This document shows, one piece after another, positions 56,996 through 64,000 of a DNA stretch of 64,000 nucleotides (position 1 is the stretch's first letter; each line of letters opens with the position of its first letter). The position numbers and the translations under genes are program-made. The notes below the pieces were generated by a model, which did no database searches, was not told the origin of the DNA, and saw only the letters and a list, made by a program, of their open reading frames with translations. Source of the stretch: Paragemmobacter kunshanensis (GTDB taxonomy: Bacteria; Pseudomonadota; Alphaproteobacteria; Rhodobacterales; Rhodobacteraceae); the NCBI RefSeq assembly GCF_011059185.1, contig NZ_JAALFE010000006.1, positions 62,001-126,000 of the forward strand, read 5' to 3'.

Positions 56996-58342
56996 ATGAC
57001 CGCCCAATACCATGCCGACCGCCGCAAGATCGACCCGACGCGCGGCCCCCGCCTCGCCGATGGCACCCCGAACGAGAATGACCGGGTAGAGATCGGCCCC
57101 ACCCAGCTTGCCTTCACCGAGTGGGAGGCCGCAGGCCTCACCCCCCCGAACCTCGCCCGGATGCGCGAATACCGCTGGGACAGGCTGGTCAAGGCGCTCC
57201 ACGCCCGCGATTGCGGGGGCCTGCTGATGTTCGATCCGCTGAACATCCGCTACGCCACCGACACCACCAACATGCAGATCTGGAACACCCACAACCCCTT
57301 CCGCGCCTGCCTCCTCTGCGCCGACGGGCATATGGTGATGTGGGAATACAAGAACTCCCCCTTCCTCGTGACCTTCAACCCGCTGGTGAAGGAACTCCGC
57401 TCCGGCGCCACCTTCTTCTACAATTCCACCGGCGACCGGGGCGAGGCCGCCGCCCGCGCCTTCGCCGCCCAGGTGGACGAGGTGATGCGCGACCATGCCG
57501 GCACCAATCGCCGCCTTGCAGTGGACAAGATCATGGTCCACGGCCTGCGCGCGCTGGAAGCCATCGGGTTTGAGGTGACAGAGGGCGAAGAACTTACCGA
57601 ACGCACCCGCGCCATCAAGGGCCCCGACGATATGCTCGCCATGCGCTGCGCCGCGCATGCCTGCGAAAGCGCGGTGGCCGCGATGGAGGCCTTCACCCGC
57701 GAGAACGTGCCCAAGGGCGGCATCTCCGAGGATGACATCTGGTCGGTCCTGCATGCCGAAAACATCCGCCGCGGCGGCGAATGGATCGAAACCCGCCTCC
57801 TCGCCTCCGGCCCCCGCACCAATCCCTGGTTTCAGGAATGTGGGCCAAGGATCGTGCAGAACAATGAGATCGTGGCCTTCGACACCGACCTGATCGGCGC
57901 CTACGGCTTCTGCATCGACATCTCGCGCACATGGTGGGTGGGCGACGAACGCCCGACCAATGCGATGATCGCGGCCCATGCCCATGCGCTGGACCATATC
58001 CGCGACCATCAGGCGCGGCTGAAACCCGGCGTGTCGATCCGCGAGCTAACCTTCGGCGGCCATCAGCTGGAAGACCGCTACTGGAAGCAGAAATACTCCT
58101 GCAAGATGCACGGGGTGGGGCTTTGCGATGAATGGCCCTATGTCACCTATCCCGACGGCTGGATGGAGGGCGCCTTCGACGCCGTCCTGGAACCCGGCAT
58201 GACGATCTGCGTCGAGGCTCTGGTCAGCCCGGAGGGCGGCGATTTCTCGATCAAGCTGGAAGATCAGGTGCTGATCACGGAAACCGGCTGCGAGAACCTG
58301 ACCCGCTACCCCTTTGACCGCGCCCTGATGGGCCAGCCGTGA
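56996..58342 (+). CDS. dddP: Dimethylsulfoniopropionate lyase DddP (M24 peptidase fold)
   Basis: 448 residues, equal to characterised DddP. It cleaves DMSP to dimethyl sulfide and acrylate. Metal ligands expected from roseobacter DddP (D295, D297, D307, H371, E406, E421) all appear one position later: D296, D298, D308, H372, E407 and E422. Family blocks: RKIDPTRGPRLADGTPN, NIRYATDTTNMQIWNTHNPF, ETRLLASGPRTNPWFQECGP, CKMHGVGLCDEWP. The extended N-terminus distinguishes it from ordinary M24 peptidases. No acrylate-use or transporter gene adjoins it. Confidence 0.93.
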   Translation: MTAQYHADRRKIDPTRGPRLADGTPNENDRVEIGPTQLAFTEWEAAGLTPPNLARMREYRWDRLVKALHARDCGGLLMFDPLNIRYATDTTNMQIWNTHNPFRACLLCADGHMVMWEYKNSPFLVTFNPLVKELRSGATFFYNSTGDRGEAAARAFAAQVDEVMRDHAGTNRRLAVDKIMVHGLRALEAIGFEVTEGEELTERTRAIKGPDDMLAMRCAAHACESAVAAMEAFTRENVPKGGISEDDIWSVLHAENIRRGGEWIETRLLASGPRTNPWFQECGPRIVQNNEIVAFDTDLIGAYGFCIDISRTWWVGDERPTNAMIAAHAHALDHIRDHQARLKPGVSIRELTFGGHQLEDRYWKQKYSCKMHGVGLCDEWPYVTYPDGWMEGAFDAVLEPGMTICVEALVSPEGGDFSIKLEDQVLITETGCENLTRYPFDRALMGQP

Positions 58343-58347
58343 TTTGC

Positions 58348-58388
58348 GATTTTTCTGCGAAGAATCAGGGGGCTTTCCGCCCCCTCTT
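58348..58388 (+). terminator. Hairpins after dddP
   Basis: GATTTTTC/GAAGAATC with loop TGC and one wobble pair (58348-58366), then AGGGGGC/GCCCCCT with loop TTTCC followed by CTT (58367-58388). Confidence 0.65.
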
Positions 58389-58506
58389 GGCGCGTGCCGC
58401 GCCAATTCACCCCCGAGGATATTTGAAAACAGATGAAGCAGCAGGCCCGCCTTTCCCTTCATCTGTTCTGAAAACATCCTGCAGGGGGTGAGGCGCGGCA
58501 CGCGCC
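58389..58506. repeat. Two inverted copies of a 49-bp dispersed repeat
   Basis: Left arm 58389-58437 and right arm 58458-58506, inverted around a 20-bp centre. Each has GGCGCGTGCCGCGCC, then TCACCCCC, then GATATTTG or GATGTTTTC, and AACAGATGAA. A third copy in the right-arm orientation lies at 62248-62299. The whole 297-bp gap to purB is filled by this repeat and adjoining hairpins. Confidence 0.8.
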
Positions 58507-58507
58507 G

Positions 58508-58554
58508 AGGGGGACGCAAAGTCCCCCTTCCTTCAGAATTTTCGCAGAAAATTC
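58508..58554. repeat. Hairpin pair beside the repeat, upstream of purB
   Basis: AGGGGGAC/GTCCCCCT with loop GCAAA (58508-58528) and GAATTTTC/GAAAATTC with loop GCA (58536-58554). The second is identical to that at 25350-25368. A similar GGGGCG-GCA-CGCCCC stem follows the repeat copy near 62306. Confidence 0.75.
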
Positions 58555-58639
58555 GTGCCCTCCGACCCCGCCCTGCGCCTTGCCTCGCCTGCCGTCCCGG
58601 CGTAAGGCCTGCGCGACCCCGTCCTGACATGAGGCCCCC

Positions 58640-59941
58640 ATGATCCCCCGCTATTCCCGCCCCGACATGGTCGCCATCTGGGAACCCCAGACCCGCTTCC
58701 GCATCTGGTTCGAGATCGAGGCCCATGCCTGCGACGCGCAAGCCGCCCTCGGCGTCATCCCCAAGGCCAATGCCGAAGCCGTCTGGAAGGCACGCGACGT
58801 CACCTTCGACGTCGCCCGCATCGACGAGATCGAGGCCGTCACCAAGCATGACGTCATCGCCTTCCTCACCCATCTGGCCGAAATCATCGGCAATGACGAG
58901 GCGCGCTTCGTCCATCAGGGGATGACCTCGTCGGATGTGCTGGACACCACGCTGAACATCCAGCTTGCCCGCGCCGCCGACCTCCTGCTGGCCGGCCTCG
59001 ACCGGGTGCTTGCCGCGCTGAAGGCCCGCGCCTTCGAACACAAGGACACCGTCCGCATCGGCCGCAGCCACGGCATCCATGCCGAACCCACCACCATGGG
59101 CCTGACCTTCGCGCGCTTCTATGCCGAAATGGCCCGCAACCGCGCCCGCCTCGTGAATGCCCGCGCCGAAATCGCGACCGGCGCCATCTCCGGCGCCGTC
59201 GGCACCTTCGCCAATATCGACCCCCGCGTCGAGGAACATGTCTGCGCGCAACTGGGCCTCATCCCCGAACCCATCTCCACGCAAGTGATCCCCCGCGACC
59301 GCCACGCCATGTTCTTCGCCACGCTGGGCGTCATCGCCTCCAGCATCGAGAACATCGCCATCGAGATCCGCCACATGCAGCGCACCGAGGTGCTGGAGGC
59401 CGAGGAATTCTTCTCTCCCGGCCAGAAGGGCAGCTCCGCCATGCCGCACAAGAGGAACCCGGTCCTGACCGAAAACCTCACCGGCCTTGCCCGGCTTGTG
59501 CGCATGTCCGTGACGCCCGCGCTGGAAAACGTGGCGCTCTGGCATGAACGCGACATCTCCCATTCCTCGGTCGAGCGCGCCATCGGCCCGGATACCACCA
59601 TCACGCTCGACTTCGCGCTGCACCGCCTGGCGGGCGTGGTGGAAAAGCTGGTGATCTATCCCGAGAACATGCTGAAGAACATGAACAAGTTCAAGGGTCT
59701 GGTCATGTCGCAGCGGGTTCTCCTCGCGCTCACCCAGGCCGGTGTCAGCCGCGAGGACAGCTACCGCCTCGTCCAGCGCAACGCGATGAAGGTCTGGGAG
59801 AAGGGCGCCGATTTCAAGACCGAACTCCTCGCCGATCCCGAGGTGACCGCCGCCCTCTCGCCCGCCGAAATCGAAGAGAAATTCGACCTTGGCTATCACA
59901 CCAAACATGTCGACACGATCTTCGCCCGCGTCTTCGGCTGA
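58640..59941 (+). CDS. purB: Adenylosuccinate lyase
   Basis: 433 residues. It acts twice in purine synthesis, releasing fumarate from SAICAR and adenylosuccinate. Motifs: YSRPDMVAIWEPQ at the start, EAVTKHDVIAFL, HQGMTSSDVLDT, GRSHGIHAEPTTMG with catalytic His, and the signature GSSAMPHKRNPVL. The ATG at 58640 has a poor ribosome-binding site; the amino-terminal sequence matches the family. Confidence 0.97.
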   Translation: MIPRYSRPDMVAIWEPQTRFRIWFEIEAHACDAQAALGVIPKANAEAVWKARDVTFDVARIDEIEAVTKHDVIAFLTHLAEIIGNDEARFVHQGMTSSDVLDTTLNIQLARAADLLLAGLDRVLAALKARAFEHKDTVRIGRSHGIHAEPTTMGLTFARFYAEMARNRARLVNARAEIATGAISGAVGTFANIDPRVEEHVCAQLGLIPEPISTQVIPRDRHAMFFATLGVIASSIENIAIEIRHMQRTEVLEAEEFFSPGQKGSSAMPHKRNPVLTENLTGLARLVRMSVTPALENVALWHERDISHSSVERAIGPDTTITLDFALHRLAGVVEKLVIYPENMLKNMNKFKGLVMSQRVLLALTQAGVSREDSYRLVQRNAMKVWEKGADFKTELLADPEVTAALSPAEIEEKFDLGYHTKHVDTIFARVFG

Positions 59942-60096
59942 TCTCACGAAAGCGTGAAAACGACCTGCGGCAGGGACGGAAAAAACCATCCTTGCCTTTG
60001 TCGATTCCATGTTACCTTCAAAGATACGTACCGGATGCGGATTTTCCGACGGCCGGTCGCCCTGCCCATAGCAACACGCGCATGAAAGGACGACCC

Positions 60097-60267
60097 GTGA
60101 AGATCAAGACCACCCTCATTGCCCTGACCCTCGGCCTCGCGCCGACCTTCGCCCTCGCCGGCGGCGGCTGCAACTGGGAGAAAACCCAGCAATCCGCCTC
60201 GTCCTGTGCCGAAGGCACCGTCTACGATGCGAAATCGGGCACCTGCGTGCCGCAGACCACCTCCTGA
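60097..60267 (+). CDS. Small secreted Cys-containing protein
   Basis: 56 residues from GTG 60097. Signal peptide TTLIALTLGLAPTFALA is followed by a mature part of about 35 residues with three cysteines (GGGCNWEKTQQSASSCAEGTV, SGTCVPQT). AAAGGA 7 bp upstream favours the GTG; an ATG at 60082 is in frame but lacks a ribosome-binding site. No family recognised; it resembles small chitin-binding-like periplasmic peptides only in its cysteine spacing. Confidence 0.6.
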   Translation: MKIKTTLIALTLGLAPTFALAGGGCNWEKTQQSASSCAEGTVYDAKSGTCVPQTTS

Positions 60268-60339
60268 TCGGGGGCCCGGTAAGGGCCGGTTAACCCGGCC
60301 CCGCTACCCTTTCCGAAAGTCGCATCGGGAAGGATCACC

Positions 60340-61398
60340 ATGCAGGACGAAAGCCCTGTCGCATTCGCGCGCAACGCCCCGGTCGCGGGGCTTCTGCCGC
60401 GCAGCACCACCCCCACGGAAAAGGCCGCGATCATCGTGAGGCTGATGCTGGCCGAAGGCGCGCCGCTGCCGCTGTCGGGCCTGCCTGAACATCACCAGAC
60501 CCGCCTCGCCGAACAGATGGCCCGCATGGGCCTTGTGGATCGTGCCACGCTTGCCGCCGTGGTCGATGACTTCCTCACCGCGCTCGATGCCGCCGGCCTC
60601 ACCTTTCCCGACGGGCTGGATGATGCGCTGGCCCTGGTCGATGGCCATATCTCGCCCAATGCCGCCAGCCGCCTGCGCCGCATGGCCGCCAGCACCGCCC
60701 GCACCGATCCCTGGGAACGCATCGCCACCCTCCCGCCCGAAGACCTGCTTCCCCTCATCGCGGAAGAGGCGGCCGAAACCGCCGCCGTCACCCTGTCGAA
60801 ACTGCCCGTCGCCCGGGCCGCCGATCTTCTGTCGCGCATGCCGGGCGACCGCGCGCGCCGGGTTGCCCTTGCCATGTCGCGCACCGCCGCCATCGCGCCG
60901 GAAACCCTACGCCGAATCGGCCTGTCGCTCTTGGCGCAACTGGATCAGCGCCCGCCCCGCGCCTTTTCCACCGGCCCGGTCGACCGGATCGGTGCCATCC
61001 TCAACGTCTCGCCCGCCACCACGCGCGACGATGTCCTCGCCGGGCTGGATGAGGCCGATGCCAGCTTCGCCGAACAGGTCCGCCGCGCGATCTTCACCTT
61101 CGCCCATATCCCCGCCCGCATCGCCCCGCGCGACCTGCCGCGCATCCTGCGCGCCGTCGATGCGCCCACCCTGACCACGGCCTTCGCCGCCGCCGCCGCC
61201 GATCCTGCCCTGTCTCCCGTCCTGGAACAGATCCTCGCCGCGCTCTCCCCCCGCATGGTGCAGCAATTGCGCGAAGACATGGCCGCCCGGGGCAGCGTCA
61301 CGCCCCGCGACGCCGATGCCGCCTTCACCGCGATCACCACCGCCATCCGCAACCTCGAAGCCTCGGGCGAACTCACTCTGAAACAGGAAGGGGAGTGA
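60340..61398 (+). CDS. FliG-like protein, orphan
   Basis: 352 residues. The middle domain PPEDLLPLIAEEAAETAAVTLSKLP (near 130-155) matches the EHPQT-type FliG middle region, and VRRAIFTFAHIPARIAPRDLPRILRAVD followed by LSPRMVQQLREDMAARGSV matches FliG-C. Of the charged E. coli torque residues, R281 and D289 are kept, D288 is Glu, and K264 and R297 are replaced (Ala and Thr). No flagellar gene adjoins it. It may be a rotor-like adaptor or a divergent motor-switch protein. Start by the ATG at 60340. Confidence 0.7.
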   Translation: MQDESPVAFARNAPVAGLLPRSTTPTEKAAIIVRLMLAEGAPLPLSGLPEHHQTRLAEQMARMGLVDRATLAAVVDDFLTALDAAGLTFPDGLDDALALVDGHISPNAASRLRRMAASTARTDPWERIATLPPEDLLPLIAEEAAETAAVTLSKLPVARAADLLSRMPGDRARRVALAMSRTAAIAPETLRRIGLSLLAQLDQRPPRAFSTGPVDRIGAILNVSPATTRDDVLAGLDEADASFAEQVRRAIFTFAHIPARIAPRDLPRILRAVDAPTLTTAFAAAAADPALSPVLEQILAALSPRMVQQLREDMAARGSVTPRDADAAFTAITTAIRNLEASGELTLKQEGE

Positions 61399-62200
61399 CC
61401 GGGGCCCCTTCCCCTTCCCCTTCCCCTTCCCCTTCCCTTTCGCCTTCCACTTCTCTGTCGCCTTCCGCTTCCCTTTCGCCTTCGCCTTCGCTCTCCCCTT
61501 CCGCTTCGCCCTCCCCTTCCCTTTCGCCTCCGCCTTCGCCTCCCCTTTCGCCTTCCGCTTCCCTTTCACCTTCCACATCCCCTTCGGCTTCCGCTTCCGC
61601 TTCCCCTTCGCCTTCGCTTTCCCCTTCCGCCTCGCCGTCCCCGTCTCCCTTCACCGCCCGCTCACAGTCCCTCTCCTCCTTCGCCTCTCCCTCCCCCTTG
61701 ACCTCCCTCTCACCGTCCCTCCCTCCCTTTGCCTTTGCCTTCCCTTTCGCCTTCCACTTCCCTGTCGTCTTCCGCTTCCGCTTCGCCTTCGCCCTCGCTT
61801 TCCCTTCGCCTTCGCTTTCCCCTTCCGCTTCACCGTCCCCCTCTCCCTTCACCGCCCGCTCACAGTCTCTCTCCTCCTTCGCCTGTCCCTCCCCCGTGAC
61901 CTCCCTCTCACCGTCCCTCTCTCCCTTTGCCACCCCCTTCCCCCCTCACCTCCTTCTCACCTTCCCTCACCACCTACCCCCCTCCCCCTCTCCTGCCCCT
62001 TCCCGTTCACCTCCTGCTCCCGCTCCCTCACACCGTCCCTCCCTGCCCTTGTTTCCTCCGTCCCCTCTCCAACCTCACACCGTCCCCCTTTCCCCGTCCC
62101 TACTCCCGCCCCTGCCTGTCCACCTCCTGCTCTCCCTCCCGCTCATCTCCCCCTCGGACCGGGGCCGCAGGGGCCACGCCGCCCGCATGGCCAGCCCCTC
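61399..62200. repeat. 0.8-kb pyrimidine-rich tract with an in-frame internal duplication
   Basis: The plus strand is almost wholly C and T (CCTTCC/CCTTCG-type hexamers), degenerating downstream. A block of about 123 bp is repeated 198 bp apart (61611-61733 and 61809-61931; CACCGCCCGCTCACAGT in both). Both strands are free of stops over long distances. A GTG at 61395 overlapping the FliG-like stop could open a Ser/Pro-rich ORF, but composition alone explains it. From about 62200 to the DMT start there is only repeat and spacer. Confidence 0.8.
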
Positions 62201-62247
62201 GGCCTTGCCTCCCCTCCCGGAACACCCCCGCACCGGCGGCCCGCCCC

Positions 62248-62299
62248 TTCATCTTGGCCCAAATACCCGCAGGGGGTGAATGACGGCGCGGCACGCGCC
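62248..62299 (-). repeat. Third copy of the 49-bp dispersed repeat
   Basis: TTCATCTTGG, CCCAAATACCCGCAGGGGGTGA and GGCGCGGCACGCGCC in order, the same as the right arm at 58458-58506 with 3 extra bases and several changes. A short GGGGCG/CGCCCC hairpin follows, as in the other copy. Confidence 0.75.
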
Positions 62300-62393
62300 G
62301 GCAGAGGGGGCGGCACGCCCCTTGCCTCCTCCACGCGCCGCCTTGCACCCGGCCCGCCGCCCGCCTAGGGTCCGCCCCAGCAAGGAATCCGCG

Positions 62394-63269
62394 ATGCAGC
62401 ACCCGACCGAAGCCTCCACCCGCCAGGGCATCGTCCTCATGCTGCTGTCGCTTCTGATGTTCACCGCGATGGATGCGCTGGCCAAGGGGCTGGTCCAGAC
62501 CTATCCCACCGCCCAGGTCATCTGGGCGCGCTTCGCGGGGCAGCTTTTCCTTGTGGTGCTGATCCTGAACATCCGGCTCGGCCCGGCCCTGCGCACCCGC
62601 CATCCCGGGCTGCATGCGCTGCGCTCGCTGGCCCAGCTCGGGGCGACCGGCTTCTTCTTCGCCTCGCTCGGCCATATCGGCCTGGCCGAGGCGACGGCCC
62701 TCGCCGATCTGAACCCTGTCCTCATCACCCTTGGCGCCGCGCTCTTCCTTGGCGAAAGACTGGGTCCGCGCCGGATCGCGGGCGTCTTTGCCGCGATGAT
62801 CGGCGCGCTGATCATCATCCGGCCCGGCGCCGATGTCTTCACCCCCGCCGCCCTGCTGCCCCTGGCCTGCGCCCTGTCCTATGCCACCGCCGCCCTGCTC
62901 ACCCGCAAGGTCGGCATGACCGAAAGCCCCTGGACCGCCATGTTCTACGGCGCCTTCCTCGGCACGATCGTCATGTCGGCCGTGATGCCCATGGTCTGGC
63001 AGCCCATCGCGGCGGCCGACCTCTGGCGCTTCGCGCTCATCTGCGCGCTTGGCACCGCGGCCCAGATCTGCCTGATCCGCGCCTTCTCGATGGCCGAGGC
63101 CGGGGCCATCGCCCCCTTCGGCTATGCGGGCATCATCCTCGCCACGGGCTGGGGGATCATCCTTTATGACGAATGGCCCGACGCGCTTACCCTGCTGGGG
63201 GCCGCGATCATCGTGATCGCGGGGCTCTATGTCTGGCACCGCGAAACCCGCGCGCGCCGCGCGGGCTGA
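62394..63269 (+). CDS. DMT-superfamily (EamA) transporter
   Basis: 291 residues, ten hydrophobic helices. It opens GIVLMLLSLLMFTAMDALAKGL and the second repeat has AEAGAIAPFGYAGIILATGWG. Substrate unknown. AAGGA lies 8 bp before the ATG at 62394; the frame continues upstream through the repeat but that part has no membrane pattern. It is convergent with the DUF1223 gene (8 bp between stops). Confidence 0.87.
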   Translation: MQHPTEASTRQGIVLMLLSLLMFTAMDALAKGLVQTYPTAQVIWARFAGQLFLVVLILNIRLGPALRTRHPGLHALRSLAQLGATGFFFASLGHIGLAEATALADLNPVLITLGAALFLGERLGPRRIAGVFAAMIGALIIIRPGADVFTPAALLPLACALSYATAALLTRKVGMTESPWTAMFYGAFLGTIVMSAVMPMVWQPIAAADLWRFALICALGTAAQICLIRAFSMAEAGAIAPFGYAGIILATGWGIILYDEWPDALTLLGAAIIVIAGLYVWHRETRARRAG

Positions 63270-63277
63270 TCAGGGCC

Positions 63278-63979
63278 TCACTCCAGCCGCGCCGCCGCCA
63301 GAACCGAGGCCGGCCCCGGCTCCTGCACGATCACCACCACCGGCTCCGCCCCCGGCGCATCCGCCATCATCTCCAGAGGGGCCTGCCCCGGCCAATCCGC
63401 CAGCGTCTTCCATTCCGTCACGATGTTGCGATAGGTCACCACGCGGCCCGCATTCTCGCCCCGCTCGATGGCCACTTCCGCCGCGGGCAGATAGCGCACC
63501 ATCTGCACCACCGCTCCGCCCGGCAGGGGCCGATCCGCCACCGCGCCGATGCGCACCTGATCGCCCATCCGCTCCAGCGTCACCCGCACCGTCGGAACCG
63601 CCGCCAGATGCTTGCCGATCAGCTTCACCACCGATTCCGGCTCATTGCCCTCGACCCGCTCCACCCCGCCGATGATCATCTGCGGCGTATAGATCATCCG
63701 GCTCTTCGCCGCCCGGGCATAGCTCTTCTGCCGCTCGGTGAACTGGGCCTTGGCAAAGCTGTCTTCCCAGCCGATGTAATCCCAGTAATCCACATGCAGC
63801 GCCAGCGCGATCACCTCTTCATGGGTGGCAAGCTCGGCCATGAATTCATCCGCGGGCGGGCATGAGGAACAGCCCTGGCTCGTGTAAAGCTCCACCACCA
63901 CGCCTTCGGTCGATTGCGCCGCCACCGGCGCGGCAAGGCACAGAAGCAGCCCGCAGGCCCCGCTGACGATATGTCGCAT
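63278..63979 (-). CDS. DUF1223 secreted thioredoxin-like protein
   Basis: 233 residues. A signal peptide (IVSGACGLLLCLAAPVAAQ) precedes VVVELYTSQGCSSCPPADEF, where CSSC is the thioredoxin-like redox pair. ALHVDYWDYIGWEDSFA and YTPQMIIGG are DUF1223 hallmarks. It probably acts in the periplasm on thiols or copper-related proteins, but no substrate is known. The window ends 21 bp upstream of its start. Confidence 0.9.
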   Translation of the reverse strand: MRHIVSGACGLLLCLAAPVAAQSTEGVVVELYTSQGCSSCPPADEFMAELATHEEVIALALHVDYWDYIGWEDSFAKAQFTERQKSYARAAKSRMIYTPQMIIGGVERVEGNEPESVVKLIGKHLAAVPTVRVTLERMGDQVRIGAVADRPLPGGAVVQMVRYLPAAEVAIERGENAGRVVTYRNIVTEWKTLADWPGQAPLEMMADAPGAEPVVVIVQEPGPASVLAAARLE

Positions 63980-64000
63980 CTGTTCCTTCCCGATCTTCCA

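Noticed and set aside
61395-62279. Ser/Pro-repeat protein starting with GTG overlapping the FliG-like stop
   Set aside because: The pyrimidine tract yields stop-free frames on both strands, and the C-terminal part runs into a dispersed non-coding repeat. Kept as a repeat; translation would need direct evidence.

Overview
The window comes from a high-G+C alphaproteobacterium of the Rhodobacteraceae. The evidence is the gene content: a B12-dependent ribonucleotide reductase, an E1-beta pyruvate dehydrogenase subunit with its own lipoyl domain, a remnant of a Rhodobacter capsulatus-type gene transfer agent (RcGTA) between mltG and cysE, and a roseobacter-type DMSP lyase, DddP. Most of the 64 kb is ordinary chromosome: ribosomal proteins, glycolysis, fatty-acid synthesis, nitrogen assimilation, tRNAs and small transporters. 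No ribosomal RNA, CRISPR array or intact insertion sequence was seen.

Layout. 1-2.7 kb: end of a polyamine-type ABC permease, a MocR-type regulator divergent from a DUF1127 gene. 2.7-6 kb: a small secreted protein, rplM-rpsI, and an SseB/uracil-DNA-glycosylase-like pair. 6.1-10.8 kb: an unusual NhaA-like membrane protein, then two capsule-export genes (KpsT-like and KpsE-like) followed by kdsA, which fits Kdo-linked capsule export. 10.9-13.5 kb: an HI0933-type flavoprotein, tRNA-Gln, and an 820-bp insert bounded by a duplicated tRNA 3' end and carrying an Imm26-like immunity gene. 13.5-26.5 kb: nrdJ with a probable NrdR site, Fur/Mur regulator, eno, rarD, anmK/tyrS and two cyclophilins. 26.6-33.3 kb: pgk, class I aldolase, an FtsB-like protein and the pdhABC operon, i.e. 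lower glycolysis into acetyl-CoA.

33.3-43.6 kb: cysE, the GTA scar, mltG, fabF, acpP, fabG and fabD. In the scar the terminase ATPase N-terminus is joined in frame to the C-terminal part of the tail/host-specificity protein, as if the entire structural block between them had been deleted. The GTA gene-1-like ORF and a good sigma-70 promoter remain upstream. 43.8-48.5 kb: a soluble chemoreceptor, a PACE-family efflux protein, rpsF-rpsR-rplI and a DMT transporter. 48.5-53.8 kb: tig, tRNA-Leu, an array of five small hairpins, nnrD, then glnB-glnA. 53.9-64 kb: two unknown proteins with matching C-terminal membrane ends, a DUF3445 protein, dddP, purB, a FliG-like orphan, a long pyrimidine-rich tract, a DMT transporter and a DUF1223 thioredoxin-like protein.

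The most interesting signals are the GTA deletion-fusion, the tRNA-Gln mini-island, the hairpin array with a conserved apex but variable complementary arms, the NhaA-like protein lacking the catalytic aspartate pair, and dispersed palindromic repeats, one of which appears to lie inside the nnrD coding sequence. Family assignments rest on recognising motifs by eye; no database search was run.
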